Shown one piece after another: positions 33,169-40,026 of a stretch of 40,026 bases of DNA. The notes below the pieces were generated by a model that was not told the DNA's origin, searched no databases, and saw only the letters and a list, made by a program, of their open reading frames with translations. The stretch comes from Acidobacteriota bacterium (GTDB taxonomy: Bacteria > Acidobacteriota > Terriglobia > 20CM-2-55-15). The stretch lies in the NCBI GenBank assembly GCA_022821145.1, contig JAJEEE010000015.1:1-40026 (forward strand), given 5' to 3'. A program made the translations under genes and the position numbers. Positions within the stretch are counted from its first letter, which is position 1; every line of letters begins with the position of its first letter.

Positions 33169-36100
33169 ATGCGCATGCCGAAACTCGCTCCGATGACCGT
33201 GGCGATCCTGTTCGCCGCCATACCGGCGGGAGCCCAGTCGCTGGGAACCGTGCGCGGGCTCGTCCTGGACCCGGACGGCGCGCCGATCCCGGGCGCGGCG
33301 CTCAGGCTCACGAACGAGTCCACCGGCGGTGAACGGTCCGTCGAGGGCGCCGCGACGGGCGCGTTCGCGTTCTCGACCCTGCCGCCCGGGACCTACCGCC
33401 TGGACATCGAGCAGAGCGGCTATGCCCCCTACGCCGCCCGCCTCGAGCTGCGGGTCGGCCAGGAACTCTGGATCGACGTCGCGTTGTCGATCGGCCCGGT
33501 GCAGGACGCCATAGAGGTCACCGCCTCGGCCGTGCCCGTCGACCGGCAGTCGGCGGCGCTGGGGACCGTGATCGACACGGCGCAGCTCGAGGGGCTGCCC
33601 CTGGACGGCCGCAACTTCCTGGAGCTGTCGCTTCTTGCGCCGGGAACGGCGGCCGCCGCCCAGGGCTCGGCCAGCTCGCAGCGCGGAGACTTCGCCTTCA
33701 CGGTCAACGGCGGACGCGAGGACGCGCAGTCGTTCATCCTCGACGGCGTCTACAACGTGGACCCCAAGCTCAACACGCCGGGCGTGCGCCCGCCCATCGA
33801 CGCCATCCGGGAGTTCGAGGTCACGACCGGCAACTACGACGCCTCGTTCGGACGGAACGCGGCCGGACAGGTCAACGTCGTCACGCAGTCGGGAACCAAT
33901 GCCGTCCACGGCACCGCCTACGCATTCGTCCGGACCGAGGCGCTGGGCGCGCGCAACTTCTTCGCGCCCCCCGGCGAGGCGGACCCGGAGTTCGATCGCG
34001 GACAGTACGGCTTCTCCATCGGGGGCCCCATCGCACGCGATCGGACGTTCTACTTCGCCGACTACGAGCGGACGCGGCTTCGGGAGGGGGTCACGCGGCT
34101 GGCACGCGTGCCGACGGCGGCCGAACGCGCCGGCGATTTCTCGGAGAGCCTCCTGCCGGCCCCGCGGAACTTCCTGACCGGGCAGCCGTTTCCCGGCAAC
34201 GTCATCCCCGGTTTCTTCGTTGACCCCATCGGTGTGGCGATCGCCAACCTCTACCCGCTGCCCAACCGGGCGGACCCGCGCGCCAACTACGTGTCGTCGC
34301 CCATCGTCGCCGACGACGTCGACCATTTCGACGTCCGCCTTGATCACGGCTTCGGCGGCGGCTCCACGGTCTCGGCCCGGTACAGCTTCGGCGACCGGCG
34401 TCTGTTCGAGCCGTTCCCGATGTCGTCGCAGGTGAGCGTCCCCGGATACGGGGTCGACGTCGCCCGGCGCGGGCAGAACCTGGCCGCGAGCCTGACGTCG
34501 CCCATCGGCGCGGCGATGGTCAACGAGTTGCGCTTCGGCTACACGCGCGTGGGCATCGGCGTGTTTCAGGAGAACCAGGGGACGAGCATCAACCAGGCCG
34601 TCGGCCTCCCCGAGCTGTCGTCGGCGGCGCGCGACTTCGGCCTGAGCCAGATCAGCGTCGTCGGCTTCAGCCCGCTGGGCGACGAGTTCACCTCGCCGCA
34701 GGAAAGCGCGGCCGAGACTTTCCAGGTTCTCGACAACGCGAGTTGGTCCCGGGGCGCGCACCTGATCGAGACCGGGTTCGACGTCCGCCTGGTCCGGCAG
34801 AACGGCTATCGCCACGTCCAGTCTCGCGGCTTCCTGAACTTCTCGGACCGGTACGTCACCGGCAACGCGCTGGCGGACCTGCTGCTGGGCCTGCCGCTGG
34901 TGACCGGCGGCGCCCGGCTCGACAACCCGCAGCGGCTCCGCTCCACGTCCTGGAGCGCGTTCATACAGGACAGCTACAAGGTCACGCCCCGGCTGACACT
35001 GACCGCGGGCCTGCGCTACGAGCACGTGGGTCCCGGCGTGGACGCCGACGACCGCGCCAGTCTGTACGATCCGGCCACGGGCGGCCTGCTCCCGGTCGGA
35101 ACCGGCGGCATGCCGCGCGGCGGATACACCGCGGACGCCAACAACTTCGGGCCCCGGATCGGAGCGGCATGGACGCCCGCCGCGTCCGGACGCACCGTCG
35201 TGCGCGCCGGATACGGCGTCTACTACAACCAGGGCGCGCTGGCCACCGGCGAGGGGCTCTACTTCAACCACCCCTACTTCGACTTCAACCTGTACTTCCC
35301 CCTGGGGCCGGGGCTGCCGGCGCCCAGCCTCACCGACCCGTTCCCCGCGGCCTTCCCGCTGCCCACGCCGCCCTCGGCCACGGCGTACCAGCGCGATCTC
35401 CGGACGCCCTGGCAGGAACACTGGAGTGTGAGCGTCCAGCAGCAACTGGGACCGACGCGGTTCCTCGAAATCGCGTACGCGGCCTCGCGGGGGCATGACC
35501 TGATCGCCGCGCGCGACGTCAACCAACCGGAGCCGACGGCCCTGCGGTTCCCCAACCTCCGGCCGAATCCCCTGTTCGACGACGTGACGCTGATCGAATC
35601 GCGGGGCCGGTCCGACTACGATGCGCTCCAGGTCGAGTTCCAGCAACGGTTGGACCGGGGCTTGTCGATCCTGGCGGCCTACACGCTCGGACAATCCATG
35701 GACGACGCGTCGGGCTTCTTCGCCAGCGCGGGCGATCCCAACTTCCCGCAGGACAGCCGCAACCCGGAGCTCGAGTACGCGCGTTCCGGCTTCGACGTCC
35801 GGCACGGCTTCTCGACGAGCTTCGCCTGGGAACTGCCCTTCGGCTCGGGCCGGGCCTGGCTGAACGGCGGCGGGGCGGCGGCGGCGATCCTCGGAAACTG
35901 GGACCTCCAGGGCATCGTCACGCTCTCCTCGGGCCGGCCGTTCACCGTGGCGCTGCTTCCCGAGGTGGACAACTCCAACACGGGCCGGTCGACCCTGGGC
36001 TTCGGGGCCAACGACCGGCCGAACCGCATCGGCAACCCGGAGCTTCCGAACCCGACGCACGAAGCGTGGTTCGACACGGCCGCGTTCCAGACGCCGCCCT

Positions 36101-36351
36101 ACGGGACCTTCGGCGACGCGGGACGCAACATCCTGGAGGGCCCCGGGTACGCGAACGTCAACCTGGGCGTCCACAAGAACGTTCCGCTGGGCGAGTCCGC
36201 GACGTTCCAGTTGCGCGTCGAGGCGTTCAATCTGTTCGACCGCGTGAACCTGGACCTGCCGGACGCGTTCGTGGGATCGCCGACGTTCGGCCGGATCGTC
36301 TCGGCGGGCAGCCCGCGCCGGTGCCAGTTCGGTTTCAAGCTGTTGTTCTGA
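33169..36351 (+). CDS. TonB-dependent outer-membrane receptor with carboxypeptidase-regulatory N-domain
   Basis: This protein of about 1060 residues imports a bulky substrate across the outer membrane using TonB energy. A signal peptide (1 to about 22, ending PAGAQS) is followed by a carboxypeptidase-regulatory beta-sandwich (GTVRGLVLDPDGAPIPGAAL), the plug domain (LEGLPLDGRNFLELSLLAPG, IREFEVTTGNYDASFGRNA) and a long barrel (QEHWSVSVQQQLGPTRFLEI; FQLRVEAFNLFDRVNL). It ends in QFGFKLLF with a terminal Phe, as outer-membrane barrels do. ATG 33169 follows AGGAGG. Its stop overlaps the ATG of the dehydrogenase gene by one base. The architecture is common in Acidobacteriota. Confidence 0.93.
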   Translation: MRMPKLAPMTVAILFAAIPAGAQSLGTVRGLVLDPDGAPIPGAALRLTNESTGGERSVEGAATGAFAFSTLPPGTYRLDIEQSGYAPYAARLELRVGQELWIDVALSIGPVQDAIEVTASAVPVDRQSAALGTVIDTAQLEGLPLDGRNFLELSLLAPGTAAAAQGSASSQRGDFAFTVNGGREDAQSFILDGVYNVDPKLNTPGVRPPIDAIREFEVTTGNYDASFGRNAAGQVNVVTQSGTNAVHGTAYAFVRTEALGARNFFAPPGEADPEFDRGQYGFSIGGPIARDRTFYFADYERTRLREGVTRLARVPTAAERAGDFSESLLPAPRNFLTGQPFPGNVIPGFFVDPIGVAIANLYPLPNRADPRANYVSSPIVADDVDHFDVRLDHGFGGGSTVSARYSFGDRRLFEPFPMSSQVSVPGYGVDVARRGQNLAASLTSPIGAAMVNELRFGYTRVGIGVFQENQGTSINQAVGLPELSSAARDFGLSQISVVGFSPLGDEFTSPQESAAETFQVLDNASWSRGAHLIETGFDVRLVRQNGYRHVQSRGFLNFSDRYVTGNALADLLLGLPLVTGGARLDNPQRLRSTSWSAFIQDSYKVTPRLTLTAGLRYEHVGPGVDADDRASLYDPATGGLLPVGTGGMPRGGYTADANNFGPRIGAAWTPAASGRTVVRAGYGVYYNQGALATGEGLYFNHPYFDFNLYFPLGPGLPAPSLTDPFPAAFPLPTPPSATAYQRDLRTPWQEHWSVSVQQQLGPTRFLEIAYAASRGHDLIAARDVNQPEPTALRFPNLRPNPLFDDVTLIESRGRSDYDALQVEFQQRLDRGLSILAAYTLGQSMDDASGFFASAGDPNFPQDSRNPELEYARSGFDVRHGFSTSFAWELPFGSGRAWLNGGGAAAAILGNWDLQGIVTLSSGRPFTVALLPEVDNSNTGRSTLGFGANDRPNRIGNPELPNPTHEAWFDTAAFQTPPYGTFGDAGRNILEGPGYANVNLGVHKNVPLGESATFQLRVEAFNLFDRVNLDLPDAFVGSPTFGRIVSAGSPRRCQFGFKLLF

Positions 36352-37496
36352 TGCGGCCGTTCGACTTTCATCCGCCCGTGCGCGCCGTTTTCGGCGAGGG
36401 CGCCATCGACCGTTTGGGCGGCATCGCGAGCGAGCTGGGTTTCCGGCGGACGCTGATCGTATCGGACCCGCCGATCGTCGAGACGGGGATGGTCGCCACC
36501 GCGGGCCAACGGCTCGAAGAGGCCGGCATCGAATGGACGGCCTTCAGCGATCTGGCGCCCAATCCGGATTCGCGCATGGTGGAAGACGGCCGGACGGCCG
36601 CCGCCGCCGCGGACGTCGACTCGATCGTCGGATTGGGCGGCGGCAGCGCCATGGACTGCGCCAAGGGGATCAACTTCGTCCTGACCAACGGCGGACATAT
36701 CCGCGACTACTGGGGCCAGGACAAGGCTCAACGGCCCATGCTTCCGAGCATCGGCATACCCACCACGGCCGGAACCGGCAGCGAAGCCCAACCCACGGCG
36801 CTGATTTCCGACGCCGAGACGCACGCCAAGATGGCCTGCACCGATCCGAAGGCCGCGTTCCGGGCGGCGATCCTGGATCCGCTGCTGACGCTGACCCAAC
36901 CGCCGCCGGTGACCGCCACGGCCGGCTTCGACGCGGTTTCGCACGCCGTCGAGGCTTTCGTCACCGCCGCCCACACGCCGGTATCGGAGATGTTCGCCCG
37001 CGACGCCTGGCGGCTCCTGGAAGGCAACTTCGAGACGGTCCTCGCCGAACCCGGGAACACCGCCGCGCGCGGGGCCATGCTGTTCGGATCGCACGCGGCC
37101 GGCATTGCAATCGCGCAGTCCATGCTGGGCGCCACGCACGCCTGCGCCAACCCGCTGACGATGACCTACGGGACCACGCACGCGGTCGCCATCGCGGTGA
37201 TGCTGCCGCACGTCGTGCGCTGGAACGCCGATGCTGTCGGCGAACGCTACGCGGAGCTTCTGAACGTGTCGGGCCGGCGCTCGACGGCCATCACGGCCGG
37301 GGATCAACTGGCCGCCCGGCTCGAGGATCTGGCCCGCGCCGCCGGCCTGCCGCTCTCACTCGAGGACATCGGCGCGCGCGAGGCGGACGTACCGGAACTG
37401 GCCGCCAACGCCGCCACGCAGTGGACGGGCACGTTCAATCCCCGGCCCTTCGACGCCGGCGCCGCCGAGGCGCTCTACCGGGGCGCATTCTCCTGA
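36351..37496 (+). CDS. Iron-containing (group III) alcohol dehydrogenase
   Basis: This 381-residue NAD(P)-dependent dehydrogenase has the nucleotide motif GLGGGSAMD (95-102), IPTTAGTGSEAQ, and the metal ligands D194 and H198 (GFDAVSHAVEAF), H263 (GATHACANPL) and H277 (TTHAVAIAVMLPHV). Members reduce or oxidise primary alcohols, aldehydes, 4-hydroxybutyrate or maleylacetate. It starts at a TGATG overlap with the receptor stop, so coupling is clear. In this context it may oxidise an alcohol or aldehyde formed from the imported compound; the substrate is not readable. Confidence 0.92.
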   Translation: MRPFDFHPPVRAVFGEGAIDRLGGIASELGFRRTLIVSDPPIVETGMVATAGQRLEEAGIEWTAFSDLAPNPDSRMVEDGRTAAAAADVDSIVGLGGGSAMDCAKGINFVLTNGGHIRDYWGQDKAQRPMLPSIGIPTTAGTGSEAQPTALISDAETHAKMACTDPKAAFRAAILDPLLTLTQPPPVTATAGFDAVSHAVEAFVTAAHTPVSEMFARDAWRLLEGNFETVLAEPGNTAARGAMLFGSHAAGIAIAQSMLGATHACANPLTMTYGTTHAVAIAVMLPHVVRWNADAVGERYAELLNVSGRRSTAITAGDQLAARLEDLARAAGLPLSLEDIGAREADVPELAANAATQWTGTFNPRPFDAGAAEALYRGAFS

Positions 37497-37499
37497 TCG

Positions 37500-37934
37500 A
37501 TGCGTCCCGACCGCGTCATCTACACGCCGCCGGGCGGGCCGCCGCCAGGGCCCGGCCCCAGCCGGGAGATCTACGGCCTGATGGGCGAGGCGAACGTCTT
37601 CAGGATGATTGCGGACTTCTACCGGGAGCTGGAGGCCTCGGAAATTCGGCCCCTGTTCCCATCCGACATGGAAGCGTCGTCGCGAAAGACGGCCCTGTTC
37701 TTCGTGATGCTGCTCGGGGGGCCGCCCGAGTACGTCCGACGCTACGGACCGCCGCGGATGCGCGCCCGCCACCTCCCGTTCGAAATCGACGAACGGGCGC
37801 GTCAGGTCTGGCTGGCGTGCTTCGAGAAGACGCTGGAGGACGCCGAGTCGAAGTACGACTTCCCCGCCCGGCACCTGGAAGGGTTCCGGGAGTTCCTGCG
37901 AAGCTTCTCGGCGTGGATGGTCAACAAGCGCTGA
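37500..37934 (+). CDS. Group II truncated hemoglobin
   Basis: This 144-residue protein matches bacterial-type truncated globins: ANVFRMIADFYRELEASEIR with the B-helix Tyr, the proximal His in PRMRARHLPFEID (about H91), and the conserved Trp at about 104 (RQVWLACFEKTL). An N-terminal Pro/Gly-rich extension (about 20 residues) precedes the fold. It starts 3 bases after the dehydrogenase stop. Group II globins bind O2, NO or sulfide; alongside an O-demethylase it may supply or sense oxygen or protect a redox step. That link is inference. Confidence 0.9.
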   Translation: MRPDRVIYTPPGGPPPGPGPSREIYGLMGEANVFRMIADFYRELEASEIRPLFPSDMEASSRKTALFFVMLLGGPPEYVRRYGPPRMRARHLPFEIDERARQVWLACFEKTLEDAESKYDFPARHLEGFREFLRSFSAWMVNKR

Positions 37935-39443
<1,509 letters not shown>

Positions 39444-39482
39444 CGGGGAAGGCGCCGGGGCTGATTGACCTTAGGTATTACG

Positions 39483-39752
39483 CTGAAGAGACAGGTTATC
39501 GGACTGACGCCTCGCTCCGCTCGTTGTCCAACCGCGGCGAGGAACGCCGCGGTTACGATGGGGAATGCGGCAACGTGTTGCGCATCCCCCGCAACGTGGC
39601 CATGGCCCTCCGTCCCCCAACGCCATGACGTCCCCACGCGTTCCGCCGCCAACTCGCGGAACTCCCAGTCGTAGCCGCGGGGTTCCTCCCCGCGGCTGGA
39701 CAACGAGGCGGAGCCGAGGCGTCAGTTCAAGAAAAAAGATCTATTCGTTCTC
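39483..39752 (+). repeat. Palindromic repeat element, copy 2
   Basis: Starting 40 bases after the LigM-like gene, this 270-bp element has ends related as inverted repeats of about 36 bp (CTGACGCCTCG through TTGTCCA to CCGCGG, 39504-39537, and its complement 39692-39725) with weaker outer parts. Two GC hairpins sit just inside: CCGCGGCG arms with loop AGGAA (39532-39552), and AGCCGCGGGG arms with loop TTCCT (39673-39697); the loops are mutually complementary. A third hairpin pairs GGGGAATGCGGCAAC with GTTGCGCATCCCC (39560-39589). It holds no supported gene. Confidence 0.8.
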
Positions 39753-39765
39753 GGTGCAGGCCCCT

Positions 39766-40026
39766 GGCAAGATCGCGTCTTGCTGACGCGGCGGCCCGGA
39801 GGCCGCCTTGTCCACCCGCGGCGAGGAACGCCGCGGGTACGATGGGGAATGCGGCAACGTGTTGCGCATCCCCCGCAACGTGGCCATGGCCCTCCGGCCC
39901 CCAACGCCATGACGTCCCCACGCGTTCCGCCGCCAACTCGCGGAACTCCCAGTCGTAGCCGCGGGGTTCCTCCCCGCGGCTGGACAACGAGGCGGAGCCG
40001 AGGCGTCAGTTCAAGAAAAAAGATCT
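39766..40026 (+). repeat. Palindromic repeat element, copy 3 (cut by window end)
   Basis: Positions 39808-40026 repeat 39524-39742 with three mismatches that I can count, at an offset of exactly 284 bases, so copies 2 and 3 form a recent tandem duplication. The left arm differs: between CTGACGC and TTGTCCA it carries a new hairpin (GGCGGCC/GGCCGCC, loop CGGA, 39790-39807) where copy 2 has 13 unrelated bases. The outer right end runs to the window edge. Confidence 0.78.

Noticed and set aside
33091-36174. Upstream extension of the minus-strand propeller gene through the TonB receptor region
   Set aside because: The same GC-rich shadow effect; the real signal peptide and propeller hallmark begin at ATG 33090.
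39483-40026. CRISPR array
   Set aside because: There are only two units, with a 284-bp period and long internal hairpins; there are no short regular repeats with unique spacers and no cas genes.

Overview
The window is high-GC bacterial DNA packed with genes on both strands. The gene content suggests an Acidobacteriota-like bacterium, perhaps near Vicinamibacteria, probably from an environmental assembly. The clues are several exported PQQ-like beta-propeller proteins with the WPQWRGP type N-terminus, a TonB-dependent receptor with an N-terminal carboxypeptidase-regulatory domain, a carboxypeptidase-regulatory/cytochrome c/Vgb-like propeller protein, and many exported metal-dependent hydrolases. 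This assignment is inference from gene content; no rRNA, tRNA or other phylogenetic marker gene is present.

Layout. (1) 1-6.6 kb, plus strand: the end of an esterase gene broken by an in-frame stop, then a tight run of spinster-like MFS transporter, COG2159 amidohydrolase, fused enoyl-CoA hydratase/3-hydroxyacyl-CoA dehydrogenase and acyl-CoA dehydrogenase. This looks like uptake and beta-oxidation-type breakdown of a carboxylic acid. (2) 6.7-7.8 kb: a VapBC-type toxin-antitoxin pair with a palindromic operator, and a decayed antitoxin relic on the other strand. (3) 7.8-15.9 kb: mostly exported proteins (VOC protein, NHL propeller, DUF6282, DUF4159 with a polytopic membrane protein, heme-motif Vgb-like propeller, metallo-beta-lactamase-fold hydrolase) plus an HTH regulator with its own palindrome. 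(4) 16.0-19.1 kb: a three-gene operon of HemW-like radical SAM protein, hot-dog thioesterase and phenylacetate-CoA-ligase-like enzyme. (5) 19.4-23.7 kb: a probable defence island with an adenine methyltransferase fused to a BsuBI/PstI-type endonuclease, an unknown tail-anchored protein and a DUF4238 protein. (6) 23.9-25.8 kb: an SDR, then (minus) a second VapBC pair overlapping a DinB-like gene. (7) 25.9-33.1 kb, minus strand: four PQQ-like propeller proteins and an SGNH hydrolase. (8) 33.2-39.4 kb, plus strand: TonB-dependent receptor, iron-containing alcohol dehydrogenase, group II truncated globin and a LigM/DesA-like tetrahydrofolate-dependent aryl O-demethylase. This is plausibly a module for taking up and demethylating methoxylated aromatics. 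(9) 30.80-31.05 kb and 39.48-40.03 kb: three copies of a roughly 250-280 bp palindromic repeat element with imperfect inverted ends, conserved GC-rich hairpins and variable side hairpins. Two copies are in tandem at a 284-bp period; the third is inverted and 8.4 kb away.

The most unusual items are the methyltransferase-endonuclease fusion with its unknown neighbours, the palindromic repeat family that brackets the methoxy-aromatic module, and the HemW-like/thioesterase/ligase triad. Family calls come from reading motifs by eye and from memory of the families; no database search was run.
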